Below, piece after piece: positions 24,655 to 33,405 of a DNA stretch of 36,147 nt. Each line of letters opens with the position of its first letter. The first letter of the stretch is position 1. The notes below the pieces were generated by a model. The model saw only the letters and a program-made list of their open reading frames with translations. It was not told the DNA's origin and ran no database searches. A program made the position numbers and the translations under genes. Source of the stretch: Oscillospiraceae bacterium (lineage in GTDB: Bacteria > Bacillota > Clostridia > Oscillospirales > Oscillospiraceae); the NCBI GenBank assembly GCA_029257695.1, contig JARIAU010000049.1:1-36147 (forward strand). Reading direction: 5' to 3'.

Positions 24655-25068
24655 ATGGATTATTTTGATCTGCATCTCACCAAGGAGGAACAGCTGTCCG
24701 TCAGTGCGCTGGGACTGGCTCATTTGGGAGATGGTGTATATGAGTTGATGGTGCGCTCTTGGCTGATTGCCAACGGCTACAGCAAAAAGCACAATCTGCA
24801 TCGGGAAACGGTGTCCCGCGTGCGTGCGCCGTATCAGGCCGCTGCACTGAAGCGAATTGAGTCGATGCTGGAAAAGGATGAGGTGGCGGTGGTTCACCGT
24901 GGCCGCAATGCCCATGTGGGAAATATCCCCAAAAATGCGAGCCGAGGAGAGTATGCCTATGCAACAGCATTGGAGGCGTTGTTTGGGTATCTCTATCTGA
25001 ACGGACGCCGGGAGCGGCTCAATGTACTGTTTGATGCGATTATGGAGGGGGATTCGGATGCCACTTGA
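24655..25068 (+). CDS. mrnC: Mini-ribonuclease III
   Basis: Dimeric RNase III catalytic domain without a dsRNA-binding domain; matures 23S rRNA in B. subtilis. The 137-residue product has the MrnC pattern LAHLGDGVYELMVRSWL near residue 20, with the catalytic Asp, then GRNAHVGNIPKNAS and ATALEALFGYLYL near 105-115. ATG at 24655 is chosen from GGAAAGGGG 6 bases upstream and the family's start; a longer in-frame start lacks an SD. In many Firmicutes it follows cysS; here it leads a two-gene unit with rqcH, which starts inside its 3' end (11-base overlap). Confidence 0.93.
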   Translation: MDYFDLHLTKEEQLSVSALGLAHLGDGVYELMVRSWLIANGYSKKHNLHRETVSRVRAPYQAAALKRIESMLEKDEVAVVHRGRNAHVGNIPKNASRGEYAYATALEALFGYLYLNGRRERLNVLFDAIMEGDSDAT

Positions 25069-26815
25069 TGCAGTATGCCTGAATGCTCTGGTTCGTGAGC
25101 TGAAACCGGTGCTGGAAGGTGCCCGTGTGGATAAAATCTACCAACCGGTGCGGGATGAGGTGGTGTTGGCGCTTCGAGGCAAGGAGGGAACCGCCAAGTT
25201 GCTGCTGACGGCGAATCCGGCGCACCCCAGACTTCAGCTTACAGAAGTGTTTCGGGACAATCCTCCGACACCGCCGATGTTTTGTATGCTGCTGCGAAAG
25301 CATCTGTCCGGCGGCCGAATTTTGAGTGTCACTCAACCGTCGATGGAGCGGGTGGTGGACTTGGAAATGGAAGCACTGGATGAATTGGGGATCCGCAGCT
25401 CAAAGCATCTGATTTTGGAGGCCATGGGCCGTCGGGCCAATCTGATCTTGACGGATGCAGAGGGGCGTATCGTGGACTGCCTGCGCCGGGTGGATGCGGA
25501 AATGAGTGAACAGCGGCAGGTACTGCCGGGGCTGTTTTACCACCTGCCGCCGACCCAGGACAAGTGGAATCCGATGGAGCGGACGAAAGAGGAATTAACC
25601 GGACTCTTTGCGGCGCAGCCGGAGGAACGGAAAATTGTGGATGTGCTGTTGGATCATTTTTCCGGTTTGTCTCCACTGATTTGTCGGGAGATGGCCTTTG
25701 CTTTAACCCAGGATGTAGATGGTCGGATGATGGAACTGGACGGACCGGATGTCCTGACGGATTTTTTCTGGGCTTGGATTGAGACGGTTTGCAAGGGAGA
25801 ATTTGCCCCTGTTCTGTTGCGGAAAGACGACCAGCCCAAGGACTTCACCTATATGCCGATCCATCAATATGGCGACGCTATGCAGATGCAGCAGGAGAGC
25901 ACCTTCTCTGCATTGTTGGATCATTTCTATGCCCAGCGTGAGGCGGCGGAGCGGATTCGCCAGCGTGGATCGGAGCTGATTCGTTCGGTGACCAATCTTC
26001 GCAACCGAGTGTCTCGGAAGCTGGAACACCAGCGCAAGGAGTTGGCAGAGGCAGAGGATCGGGATTTGCTCCGTGTTCGGGGGGAACTCATTACAGCCAA
26101 CCTGTATGCCATGCAGAAAGGGATGTCGGTGCTGGAGTGTCAGAACTACTATGATCCCGACGGAGGGATGATTTCCATTCCGCTGGATCCGCTGATGACT
26201 CCGCAGCAAAATGCATCTGCTTACTATAAACGATACACCAAGGCAAAAAATGCCCAGAAAATGCTGACAGAGCAGATTGAAAAGGGCGAGAGCGATCTGG
26301 ATTATCTGGACAGCGTTCTGACCTGCATCCGTTGCAGCGAGGAAGAACGGGATCTGGTGGAGATCCGGCAGGAGTTGGAGGAGAGCGGATACCTTCGAGC
26401 TAAGAAAACGGCTAAGAAGGGGATGAAGCGGGTGCGTTCCAAGCCGTTGGAATTTCGGTCCAGCAGCGGAATGCGCATTTCGGTGGGGCGGAACAACCTG
26501 CAAAATGATCAGCTCACCTGCAAAATGGCATATCGCAGTGATTTATGGCTCCACACGCAGAAAATCCACGGCTCCCATGTGATTTTGTGGACGGAAGGCG
26601 CCGAGCCGGATGTACAGAGCATTACGGAAGCGGCGCAGCTGGCAGCATGGTTCTCCCAAGGGAAGGACGGGAAAAATGTGCCGGTGGATTATACCTATGT
26701 CCGCTATGTCAAGAAGCCGGCCGGCGCCAAACCGGGCAAGGTGATTTACACCACCTATTCCACGGCCTATGTGACACCGAATCCGGAGCTTGTGGACAGG
26801 CTGCGGCAGCGATAA
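25058..26815 (+). CDS. rqcH: RqcH (NFACT family; Rqc2 homologue)
   Basis: Binds stalled 50S subunits and recruits alanyl-tRNA to add poly-Ala degrons in ribosome-associated quality control. In older annotations it appears as a fibronectin-binding protein. The 585-residue protein begins MPLDAVCLNALVRELKPVLEGARVD (NFACT-N). ILEAMGRRANLILTD lies near residue 130. A coiled-coil middle runs at about 300-430, with a C-terminal NFACT-R domain at about 465-580 (SGMRISVGRNNLQNDQL, DLWLHTQKIHGSHVIL). ATG at 25058 has GGAGGGGG just upstream; a longer in-frame start is rejected. It overlaps mrnC, so coupling is likely. A perfect terminator follows. Confidence 0.95.
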   Translation: MPLDAVCLNALVRELKPVLEGARVDKIYQPVRDEVVLALRGKEGTAKLLLTANPAHPRLQLTEVFRDNPPTPPMFCMLLRKHLSGGRILSVTQPSMERVVDLEMEALDELGIRSSKHLILEAMGRRANLILTDAEGRIVDCLRRVDAEMSEQRQVLPGLFYHLPPTQDKWNPMERTKEELTGLFAAQPEERKIVDVLLDHFSGLSPLICREMAFALTQDVDGRMMELDGPDVLTDFFWAWIETVCKGEFAPVLLRKDDQPKDFTYMPIHQYGDAMQMQQESTFSALLDHFYAQREAAERIRQRGSELIRSVTNLRNRVSRKLEHQRKELAEAEDRDLLRVRGELITANLYAMQKGMSVLECQNYYDPDGGMISIPLDPLMTPQQNASAYYKRYTKAKNAQKMLTEQIEKGESDLDYLDSVLTCIRCSEEERDLVEIRQELEESGYLRAKKTAKKGMKRVRSKPLEFRSSSGMRISVGRNNLQNDQLTCKMAYRSDLWLHTQKIHGSHVILWTEGAEPDVQSITEAAQLAAWFSQGKDGKNVPVDYTYVRYVKKPAGAKPGKVIYTTYSTAYVTPNPELVDRLRQR

Positions 26816-26822
26816 CGAAACG

Positions 26823-26857
26823 AAAACAGCGTCTGACAAAAAGTCAGACGCTGTTTT
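26823..26857. terminator. Bidirectional terminator of rqcH and rodA
   Basis: AAAACAGCGTCTGAC (26823-26837) and GTCAGACGCTGTTTT (26843-26857) form a perfect 15-bp stem with an AAAAA loop. The rodA stop codon touches its edge. Confidence 0.9.
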
Positions 26858-28020
26858 TAGTGAATGTCGGTGCGGTCGCTCAGCCAGCTGGGCAGGGAAC
26901 GCATTTTGACGCTGGACACCAACCCCATGGCTGCAAAAAGCGTGATAATGGAGGAGCCGCCGTAGCTGATGAACGGGAGGGTGATGCCAACCACCGGAAG
27001 GACAAACAGGCACATGCCGGTATTCAGCAGCACCTGAAAGAATAGCATCCCAGCAAATCCCATAGCAACCAGAGCGGAGTAAGCATTGCGAGCGGAAAGG
27101 CCTACATAGATGCAGCGCAGAATGATTGCGGCCAGCAGACCCAGTAAGAGCATACAGCCCACAAGCCCTAGTTCTTCAGCGCAAGTGGAGAAGATAAAGT
27201 CGGTGTAGCGTTCGGGGAGGAAATGCTTGCTGGGGTTCTGGGTCAGCACACCTTGCAGATAGCCTTGTCCGGTCCAACCGCCGGAACGGATGGCGAGCAG
27301 ACTCCGGCTTTGGTTCCAGCCGCGGTAGAGGGGATCCAAATTGTGATCCAACACTACCCGAATACGCATGATCCAATAGTTGTCCGGGGGAAGCAGATGC
27401 CAAAGAGCAAATCCGCCTGCGGCGGCACCGCCCAGCCCCAGAAGAAACCAGCGCCGTTTCAGTCCGGCGACCCAACACATAATAACAAAAATGGCGGCAT
27501 AGACCAGAGCGGACCCGGCATCGCCGGAGATGACAAAGATCAAGCCGCAGAACCAGCCGAGATGAGCCACCAGCTGTGCAACCGAGGAGACTCGACTCAG
27601 CTGTGAGGGATTGCGCCGCTGCAGATAGACCAGCTGCTTGGCCAGAAGGGGGACAAAGAACAGTTTCACAATTTCAGCGGGCATTAGGTTAAAGGGCAGC
27701 CAAGAAAACTCCAGCCAGTTTTTGTTTCCTTGGTATCCGGTGCCGAAAATAGCAAGGGAACCAATGAATAGAGAGCTGAAGATCAGAACGCCCTTCCAGT
27801 GCTGGGAGAAGAGCTCTGGGTCAATGTGGCTGGTCAGAAAATAGACAATTACGCCCAGAATAATGGCAATTCCCTGCTTGAGAGGCAAAGAATGATAAGT
27901 GGGGCTGAAGCGAGTGGCGGAGTAGACCAAAATTAAACCGAAGCCGCTGGCGGCCAGACATAAGGTCAGCAAAACCCAATCCACCCGCTTGAAAAAATGT
28001 TTGATGGAATCCAGTATCAT
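26857..28020 (-). CDS. rodA: RodA/FtsW family peptidoglycan glycosyltransferase (SEDS)
   Basis: Integral membrane SEDS protein that polymerises glycan strands, usually with a class B PBP, during elongation or division. The 387-residue protein has about ten membrane segments. It starts FKRVDWVLLTLCLAASGFGL. SEDS signatures are LPFNLMPAEIVKLF near residue 115 (a variant of the usual QPSE.K), GWTGQGYLQGVLTQ, LPERYTDFIFSTCAEELGL near residue 270 and FVLPVVGITLPFISYGGSS near residue 340. The RodA-type motif order is clear; RodA versus a spore or division FtsW paralogue cannot be settled. GGAGG is 14 bases before the ATG, a long spacing. Divergent from tsaE. Confidence 0.9.
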   Translation of the reverse strand: MILDSIKHFFKRVDWVLLTLCLAASGFGLILVYSATRFSPTYHSLPLKQGIAIILGVIVYFLTSHIDPELFSQHWKGVLIFSSLFIGSLAIFGTGYQGNKNWLEFSWLPFNLMPAEIVKLFFVPLLAKQLVYLQRRNPSQLSRVSSVAQLVAHLGWFCGLIFVISGDAGSALVYAAIFVIMCWVAGLKRRWFLLGLGGAAAGGFALWHLLPPDNYWIMRIRVVLDHNLDPLYRGWNQSRSLLAIRSGGWTGQGYLQGVLTQNPSKHFLPERYTDFIFSTCAEELGLVGCMLLLGLLAAIILRCIYVGLSARNAYSALVAMGFAGMLFFQVLLNTGMCLFVLPVVGITLPFISYGGSSIITLFAAMGLVSSVKMRSLPSWLSDRTDIH

Positions 28021-28059
28021 GAATGAAGAAACAACCTCCGAAATGAGCTGATACTGGTA

Positions 28060-28088
28060 AGTTTAGCATGGTTACAAAAGAAAGTAAA
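28060..28088 (-). promoter_or_regulatory. Promoter of rodA
   Basis: TTTACT (28088-28083), a 17-base spacer and TAAACT (28065-28060), with TGC just before it (extended -10). Confidence 0.6.
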
Positions 28089-28092
28089 CTGC

Positions 28093-28122
28093 TTTACAAG
28101 GTGGAAAATGCTGTGTTATAAT
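28093..28122 (+). promoter_or_regulatory. Promoter of tsaE-tsaB-upp
   Basis: TTTACA (28093-28098), an 18-base spacer and TATAAT (28117-28122), back to back with the rodA promoter. Confidence 0.65.
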
Positions 28123-28170
28123 ACACACTTGGATAGACAGAATCGAATTTGAACAGAAAGGGGGGATACT

Positions 28171-28596
28171 GTGACTTTTTACACGGAAAGTGCGGTGGAA
28201 ACGGAACAGTTGGGGTGCCGTTTGGCACAGAAACTGCAGGGCGGCGAAATCGTTGCGTACACCGGAGATCTTGGTGCTGGAAAGACGGCATTTACCCGTG
28301 GGATTGCCAAGGGCCTTGGAATCACAGAGCGGGTCACAAGCCCCACTTTTACCATTGTCAATGAGTATGAGGGCGGAAGACTGCCTTTGTTCCACTTTGA
28401 TATGTATCGCCTTGCTTCTTCTGATGAGTTGTACGATATCGGATGGGAGGATTATCTGGCTCGGAACGGTGTGTGTGCCGTGGAATGGAGCGAGATTGTG
28501 GCGGATGCCATAGAAGGTGATGTCATTTCGGTTGATATTCAGAATGAGTGCGGGAACAATCACCGCAGCATCACCATTACAGGGGTGGAATTATGA
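28171..28596 (+). CDS. tsaE: tRNA t6A synthesis ATPase TsaE
   Basis: P-loop ATPase that works with TsaB, TsaC and TsaD to make N6-threonylcarbamoyladenosine at position 37 of ANN-decoding tRNAs. The 141 residues have the TsaE Walker A GDLGAGKT at 32-39, TSPTF near 62 and HFDMYRL with VEWSE near 115. The start is GTG at 28171, with AAAGGGGGG 7 bases before it. The end overlaps tsaB (ATGA). Confidence 0.95.
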   Translation: MTFYTESAVETEQLGCRLAQKLQGGEIVAYTGDLGAGKTAFTRGIAKGLGITERVTSPTFTIVNEYEGGRLPLFHFDMYRLASSDELYDIGWEDYLARNGVCAVEWSEIVADAIEGDVISVDIQNECGNNHRSITITGVEL

Positions 28597-29303
28597 AAAT
28601 CTTGGCCTTTGAATCAACGGCGAAGGCGGCCAGTGTTGCCTTGTGTGAGGATGAAATACTGATTGCCCAATCGTTTCAGAATAGTGGCCTGACGCACAGC
28701 ACAACGCTGATGCCGATGGCAGAAGCTATGTTGAATCACTGCGGCGTTTCGCTGAGTGAGGTGGAATGCTTGGCTGTAGCGGAGGGTCCCGGCTCATTCA
28801 CCGGACTGCGCATCGGTATCTCCACGGTCAAGGGACTGGCTTGGGGAATGGAAAAGCCCTGCACCGGTGTGTCTACACTGGAGGCCATGGCATGGAATTT
28901 GGCGCACATGGACGGCGTACTGGTGTGTTGTATGGATGCCCGCCGCAAGCAGGTCTACAACGCCCTGTTCCGAGCACACCACGGCACTTTGGAGCGGTTG
29001 ACGGAAGACCGGGCCATTTCGCTGGAGGATCTTTGTGAGGAATTGAACCAAATCTCTGCGCCGATGATGGCAGTGGGTGACGGAGCGCACCTCTGTACGG
29101 CGGAGTGTGAAGTGCGTGGTATTGCGATTACGCAGGCGCCGCCGCATTTGCTGCACCAGAGTGCCTGGGGAGTTGCCCGAGGTGCGGTGGAGCGAATGAA
29201 GGATGGAGCATTGGTGTCCGGCGAGGCATTGACTGCGAATTATCTTCGGCTGTCCCAAGCGGAACGGGAACGGCTGGAGCGAGAAAAAGCAACCAAAAAC
29301 TGA
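28593..29303 (+). CDS. tsaB: tRNA t6A modification protein TsaB
   Basis: Non-catalytic partner of TsaD in t6A synthesis, with an ASKHA-like fold. The 236-residue protein starts [17 protein letters not shown]; the conserved [12 protein letters not shown] lies near residue 66. ATG at 28593 is chosen because it overlaps the tsaE stop and gives the family's N terminus; a longer in-frame start inside tsaE has no SD. No tsaD or rimI follows; instead upp follows after 17 bases, so tsaD must lie elsewhere. Confidence 0.95.
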   Translation: MKILAFESTAKAASVALCEDEILIAQSFQNSGLTHSTTLMPMAEAMLNHCGVSLSEVECLAVAEGPGSFTGLRIGISTVKGLAWGMEKPCTGVSTLEAMAWNLAHMDGVLVCCMDARRKQVYNALFRAHHGTLERLTEDRAISLEDLCEELNQISAPMMAVGDGAHLCTAECEVRGIAITQAPPHLLHQSAWGVARGAVERMKDGALVSGEALTANYLRLSQAERERLEREKATKN

Positions 29304-29320
29304 AAGGGGTTTCTATTATA

Positions 29321-29947
29321 ATGAGCGTACATGTTTTGAATCATCCTCTGTTGGAGCACAAGTTGTCTGTGCTTCGTGACAAGAATACCGGTACCCGTGA
29401 TTTTCGGGCAGCAGTCTCTGAGATTGCCATGCTGATGTGCTATGAGGCCACCCGTGATCTGCCTATGGTGGATGTCAAGGTGGAAACGCCTCTGGCCATT
29501 GCCGACTGCAAGAAGATTGCAGGAAAGAAGATTGCGTTGGTTCCGATCCTTCGTGCCGGTTTGGGCATGGTGGACGGCGTTCTGGCCATGATTCCCGCGG
29601 CAAAGGTGGGCCATATCGGTCTGTATCGGGATCCTGAGACGCTGAATCCGGTGGAGTACTATTGCAAACTTCCGGCGGATATTGAAGAGCGTGTCATTAT
29701 GGTGGTGGACCCCATGCTGGCTACGGGCGGCAGCGCAAGTGCCGCGTTGCAGTTCATCAAGGATCGTGGCGGCAAGAATATTATCATGATGAATATCATT
29801 GCAGCTCCGGAAGGCATTGCTCGGCTGGAAAAGGAGCATCCGGATGTAGAAATCTATGTGGCGGCCATGGATGAGAAGCTGAACGATCACAGTTATATTC
29901 TGCCCGGTCTGGGAGATGCTGGCGATCGCATCTTTGGTACCAAGTAA
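29321..29947 (+). CDS. upp: Uracil phosphoribosyltransferase
   Basis: Converts uracil and PRPP to UMP in pyrimidine salvage. The 208-residue length is typical. The PRPP-binding loop [12 protein letters not shown] is near residues 127-138, [14 protein letters not shown] near 73, and the uracil-contacting C terminus ends [18 protein letters not shown] lies upstream of the ATG. It is the last gene of the tsaE-tsaB-upp unit and is followed by a perfect terminator. Confidence 0.97.
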   Translation: MSVHVLNHPLLEHKLSVLRDKNTGTRDFRAAVSEIAMLMCYEATRDLPMVDVKVETPLAIADCKKIAGKKIALVPILRAGLGMVDGVLAMIPAAKVGHIGLYRDPETLNPVEYYCKLPADIEERVIMVVDPMLATGGSASAALQFIKDRGGKNIIMMNIIAAPEGIARLEKEHPDVEIYVAAMDEKLNDHSYILPGLGDAGDRIFGTK

Positions 29948-29953
29948 TCGCAA

Positions 29954-29990
29954 AGAAAAGCACCTGACGAACTCCGTCAGGTGCTTTTCT
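29954..29990 (+). terminator. Intrinsic terminator of upp
   Basis: AGAAAAGCACCTGACG (29954-29969) pairs perfectly with CGTCAGGTGCTTTTCT (29975-29990), loop AACTC. From here to 30165 I see no gene; a 7-bp hairpin at 30028-30045 has no T-run. Confidence 0.9.
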
Positions 29991-30165
29991 GTTTCGTGTG
30001 GCATGGATGAGAGAAGTGGCTGTTGTGTGTTGAAATGGTTCAACAGAGGGAGAATCTGGCGTGGGAGGAAGGGCGTTCGGCATTGTAAAAGTGTGCCTTT
30101 AATGAAAAAGAGGGTTGGAATGATTTCAAAGATACAGAAGGGACGTTTGAGATATGCAAAAAAGA

Positions 30166-30195
30166 AAAACAGCTTATCCGAAGATAAGCTGTTTT
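30166..30195 (-). terminator. Terminator of the tRNA-Ser pair
   Basis: AAAACAGCTTATC and GATAAGCTGTTTT form a 13-bp stem with a 4-base loop, followed on the minus strand by TCTTTTTT. It begins at the tRNA 3' end. Confidence 0.88.
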
Positions 30196-30285
30196 GGCGG
30201 AGAAGGAGGGATTTGAACCCTCGCGACGGTTACCCGCCCTACGCCCTTAGCAGGGGCGCCTCTTCGGCCACTTGAGTACTTCTCC
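30195..30285 (-). tRNA. tRNA-Ser (GCT anticodon)
   Basis: Type II tRNA with a long variable arm and acceptor GGAGAAG/CTTCTCC. The anticodon GCT (30251-30249) sits in the loop CTGCTAA, the T-loop is GGGTTCAAATCCC, and the discriminator is G with an encoded CCA. It is read together with the second tRNA-Ser upstream. Confidence 0.95.
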
Positions 30286-30330
30286 AGCCGAGGTGTCTGT
30301 CAAGGTGTATTCGATTTTGCGGGAAAGAAA

Positions 30331-30420
30331 TGGCGGAGAGAGTGGGATTCGAACCCACGGCTCCTTTTGAGAGTCACCGGTTTTCAAGACCGGCTCCTTA
30401 AACCGCTCGGACATCTCTCC
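30331..30420 (-). tRNA. tRNA-Ser (TGA anticodon)
   Basis: Type II tRNA with acceptor GGAGAGA/TCTCTCC. The anticodon TGA (30386-30384) sits in the loop CTTGAAA, the T-loop is GGGTTCGAATCCC, and the discriminator is G with an encoded CCA. It is first of the pair after the promoter. Confidence 0.96.
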
Positions 30421-30449
30421 AATCGGTGTAACCCACAAGTACAAGCGAT

Positions 30450-30478
30450 ATTCTAATACAAAAAATGGCACTTGTCAA
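30450..30478 (-). promoter_or_regulatory. Promoter of the tRNA-Ser operon
   Basis: TTGACA (30478-30473), a 17-base spacer and TAGAAT (30455-30450). Directly upstream is an A/T-rich tract (30481-30525) that could act as an UP element. Confidence 0.85.
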
Positions 30479-30480
30479 TT

Positions 30481-30509
30481 CCTTTTTTCAAATCTTTTTT
30501 GAAAAAAGG
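30481..30509. repeat. Perfect 12-bp A/T-rich inverted repeat
   Basis: CCTTTTTTCAAA (30481-30492) and TTTGAAAAAAGG (30498-30509) with a 5-base spacer, just upstream of the tRNA -35 box. It may be a curved UP element or a regulator site. Confidence 0.6.
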
Positions 30510-30567
30510 AAAAATTTTTAAAAACCAGCCGAATAAAAAAGGGTTTTTGGGATTTGGAGCGTATAAC

Positions 30568-30573
30568 TATAAT
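30568..30573 (+). promoter_or_regulatory. Possible -10 box of the dgt-dnaG-rpoD operon
   Basis: TATAAT, with only a poor -35 candidate (TTTTGG, 17 bases upstream). It lies 40 bases before the dgt-like start. Confidence 0.4.
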
Positions 30574-30612
30574 ATCAGGGGAAATATGGACCATGAAAAG
30601 GGAGGGGTGGCT

Positions 30613-31617
30613 ATGAATCATCGGACCCGCACACAGGCCAATGAACGGCTGGTGCTATCTTCGCATGCCTGTTTCTCGGATGCGTCTCTGGGGCGGCAGC
30701 GTCCGGAAGAGGAGGAGGAACTTCGTACCTGCTTCCAGCGGGATGTGGATCGTATCATTCATTCCAAATCCTTTCGACGCCTCAAGCATAAGACGCAGGT
30801 CTTTTTGCGCCCGGAAGGAGACCATTACCGAACCCGCATGACCCACACACTGGAGGTTACCCGGATTGCCCGCACGATTGCCCGTGCTCTTGCGTTGAAT
30901 GAAGATCTGACGGAAGCGGCGGCGTTGGGGCATGATTTGGGGCATACACCCTTTGGACATGCCGGTGAACGCAGCCTGAACGAGGTGCTGCCGGGCGGGT
31001 TTCATCATAACGAACAGTCGCTCCGAATGGTGGATGTGCTGGAACGGGATGGAGAAGGACTGAACCTTACTTATGAGGTGCGCCGAGGGATTTTGTGCCA
31101 TACGGGAAAGGAACTTCCGGAAACAATGGAGGGGCAGATTCTTCGGGTGGCAGATCGCATTGCCTATCTTAATGCGGATATTGACGATGCCCTCCGTGGT
31201 GAGATTATTTACCCCATGGATCTTCCGGTGTATCTGAAGGAAACGTTGGGATACACCTACTCTGAGCGGATTAACACGATGACCTGTGATGTGATCCATG
31301 CCAGTGAGGGACAGGATCACATTTGTCAGAGCGAAACCATCGCTGCGGCCATGAGTGATCTTCGTCAGCTGCTGTTTGAGCAGGTTTACCGAAACCCCAA
31401 AGCAAAAGGGGAAGAGGGAAAGGCGCAGGATATGATTCTGCGGTTGTTTGAATATTACGAAACACATCCGGACGAACTGCCTCGGGAGTTTCAGTTGATT
31501 CGAGAACGAGAGGGCGTGGCCCGTGCGGTTGTGGATTACATTGCTGGTATGACGGACTGTTATGCCGTGGAGAAGTATGCGGAGCTGTTTCTGCCGGCAG
31601 CATGGACGGTAAAGTGA
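30613..31617 (+). CDS. dGTP triphosphohydrolase-like HD protein
   Basis: HD-superfamily dNTP triphosphohydrolase (Dgt-like), which splits dNTPs to nucleosides and tripolyphosphate. The 334 residues include KSFRRLKHKTQVF near 43, the HD metal site RMTHTLEVTRIARTI near 76, ALGHDLGHTPFGHAG near 112, and RVADRIAYLNADIDDAL near 180. ATG at 30613 is chosen from GGGAGGGG upstream; an upstream in-frame extension lies in the A/T tract. It is first in the dgt-dnaG-rpoD order, common in Clostridia. Confidence 0.92.
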   Translation: MNHRTRTQANERLVLSSHACFSDASLGRQRPEEEEELRTCFQRDVDRIIHSKSFRRLKHKTQVFLRPEGDHYRTRMTHTLEVTRIARTIARALALNEDLTEAAALGHDLGHTPFGHAGERSLNEVLPGGFHHNEQSLRMVDVLERDGEGLNLTYEVRRGILCHTGKELPETMEGQILRVADRIAYLNADIDDALRGEIIYPMDLPVYLKETLGYTYSERINTMTCDVIHASEGQDHICQSETIAAAMSDLRQLLFEQVYRNPKAKGEEGKAQDMILRLFEYYETHPDELPREFQLIREREGVARAVVDYIAGMTDCYAVEKYAELFLPAAWTVK

Positions 31618-31662
31618 CGGCTGTGTAAGGAACAATGACAGCGTGAAAAAAGGGGTGGAAGA

Positions 31663-33405
31663 ATGCCGATTCCGGAATCGTTTCTGGAAGAATTGAATAG
31701 CCGGACGGATATTGTGGATTTGGTGTCCAGTTATGTGGCACTGACAAAAAAAGGCACCAAATACTGGGGGTTGTGCCCGTTTCACAGTGAAAAGACAGCG
31801 TCCTTCTCTGTTTCGCCGGACCGGCAGATGTATTACTGCTTCGGCTGTCACAAAGGCGGAGGAGCCATCAATTTTGTCATGGAGCTGGAAGGGCTTGGAT
31901 TTGTGGATGCGGTAGATGTACTGGCCAAACGAGCCGGACTGCAAATGCCGGAAACCACACCGGGGGATTCGTCCACACGAAAAAAACGGGAGCGGATGCT
32001 GGGTTTGAATAAAGAGGCGGCTCGCTGGTTCCATGCCAATCTCTCGCTGCCGGAGGCACAGGATGGTGTGACTTACTTCCGCAATCGTGCATTATCCCCC
32101 CGGACGATCACTCGGTTTGGATTGGGCTATGCTCCGGAAGGATGGGATCACCTGATTCGAGCCATGTCGGAGAAAGGATATGACAAGGCGGAGTTGTTGG
32201 AGGCTGGCCTGGCGGTGAAAAACAGCAATGGCCGGATTTATGACCGCTTCCGTCATCGGGTGATGTTTCCTATTATTGATGTGCGGGGAAATGTCATTGG
32301 GTTCGGAGGGCGTGTCCTGGATGACAGCGTACCGAAGTATTTGAACTCACCCGATACACTGGTGTTCAACAAAAGCCGGAATCTGTTTGCGTTGAATATG
32401 GCAAAAAAGAGCACGCTTGGCCGTATTATCCTGACAGAAGGTTATATGGATACCATTGCGCTGCATCAGGCTGGGTTTGACTGTGCAGTGGCTTCCCTTG
32501 GCACTTCGTTGACCGAAGACCATGTGAAATTGCTTGGCAACTACACGCAGGAAGTGGTGATTTCCTACGACGGTGATCAGGCAGGAGTCAAAGCTGCCCA
32601 GCGAGCCATTTCGCTTCTGGGAAAGACAGGAATGAAGGTTCGGGTGCTGAAAATGAAAAACGCAAAGGACCCGGATGAATTTATCAAGAAATTTGGACCG
32701 GCAGCGTTTGCAGACCTGCTGAATGAGTCCGACAATGATGTGGAGTATCGCCTTAATCAGGTCAAGAGCCAGTATGACCTGACGCAGGATGATGAGCGGA
32801 TTTCCTACCTGAAAGAAGCGGCAGCGGTAGTTGCTCGGTTGGATAGTCCCGTGGAGCGGGAAGTGTATAGTACCCGAGTGGCAGAACTGGCGGGGCTTTC
32901 TGCGTCAGCGATGCAGGAGGAAGTGAAACGGCTGCGCTCCAAAAGTCGATGGAAACAGCGGAGAGCGGAAGAACGCCGTGCGCTTTCGCCGGCACAGGCG
33001 TCGCAACCGACGGAGCGTAGCCTGCGCTATGAAAATGTGCCTTCGGCCAAGGCGGAAGAAGGTGTGATACGCTTGCTTCTACTGGACGACGATTTTTATG
33101 AGCAGGCACAAGTGCTGAAGCCGGAGGAATTTTCATCACCTACTTGGGGGAAAATCTTTTCTGTGCTGATGGAGCATTGGAGGCAGGGAAATGCCTGTAC
33201 GGGGGCGGCGTTGGCTGCCTATCTCAGCCCGGAGGAAATGAGTTTGCTGGCTCGGATCCGGGAAGAGCCGGAATCGGTCGCTCAGGGTGAGCGGGCGATG
33301 GCGGATTACATCCACGCAATCCAGCGGCAGCGCAGGGCGGATGACGACCAAGCGCTGATGAAGTTTAGATATAGTAAAAAGAGCAATGGAGGAACTGGAA
33401 CATGA
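31663..33405 (+). CDS. dnaG: DNA primase DnaG
   Basis: Makes RNA primers at the replication fork, contacting DnaB helicase. The 580-residue protein has the CHCC zinc ribbon (C38, H41, C59, C62), the catalytic core with YAPEGWD, and a TOPRIM domain with E259 in LTEGYMD and D303/D305 in YDGDQAG. The helicase-binding C terminus is present but poorly conserved ([20 protein letters not shown]). GGGGTGG precedes the ATG. The stop overlaps the rpoD start (ATGA), so coupling is expected. Confidence 0.96.
   Translation: MPIPESFLEELNSRTDIVDLVSSYVALTKKGTKYWGLCPFHSEKTASFSVSPDRQMYYCFGCHKGGGAINFVMELEGLGFVDAVDVLAKRAGLQMPETTPGDSSTRKKRERMLGLNKEAARWFHANLSLPEAQDGVTYFRNRALSPRTITRFGLGYAPEGWDHLIRAMSEKGYDKAELLEAGLAVKNSNGRIYDRFRHRVMFPIIDVRGNVIGFGGRVLDDSVPKYLNSPDTLVFNKSRNLFALNMAKKSTLGRIILTEGYMDTIALHQAGFDCAVASLGTSLTEDHVKLLGNYTQEVVISYDGDQAGVKAAQRAISLLGKTGMKVRVLKMKNAKDPDEFIKKFGPAAFADLLNESDNDVEYRLNQVKSQYDLTQDDERISYLKEAAAVVARLDSPVEREVYSTRVAELAGLSASAMQEEVKRLRSKSRWKQRRAEERRALSPAQASQPTERSLRYENVPSAKAEEGVIRLLLLDDDFYEQAQVLKPEEFSSPTWGKIFSVLMEHWRQGNACTGAALAAYLSPEEMSLLARIREEPESVAQGERAMADYIHAIQRQRRADDDQALMKFRYSKKSNGGTGT

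Noticed and set aside
30028..30045. TGTTGAA/TTCAACA hairpin between upp and the tRNAs
   Set aside because: Seven base pairs with no T-run or neighbouring gene to serve; likely chance.
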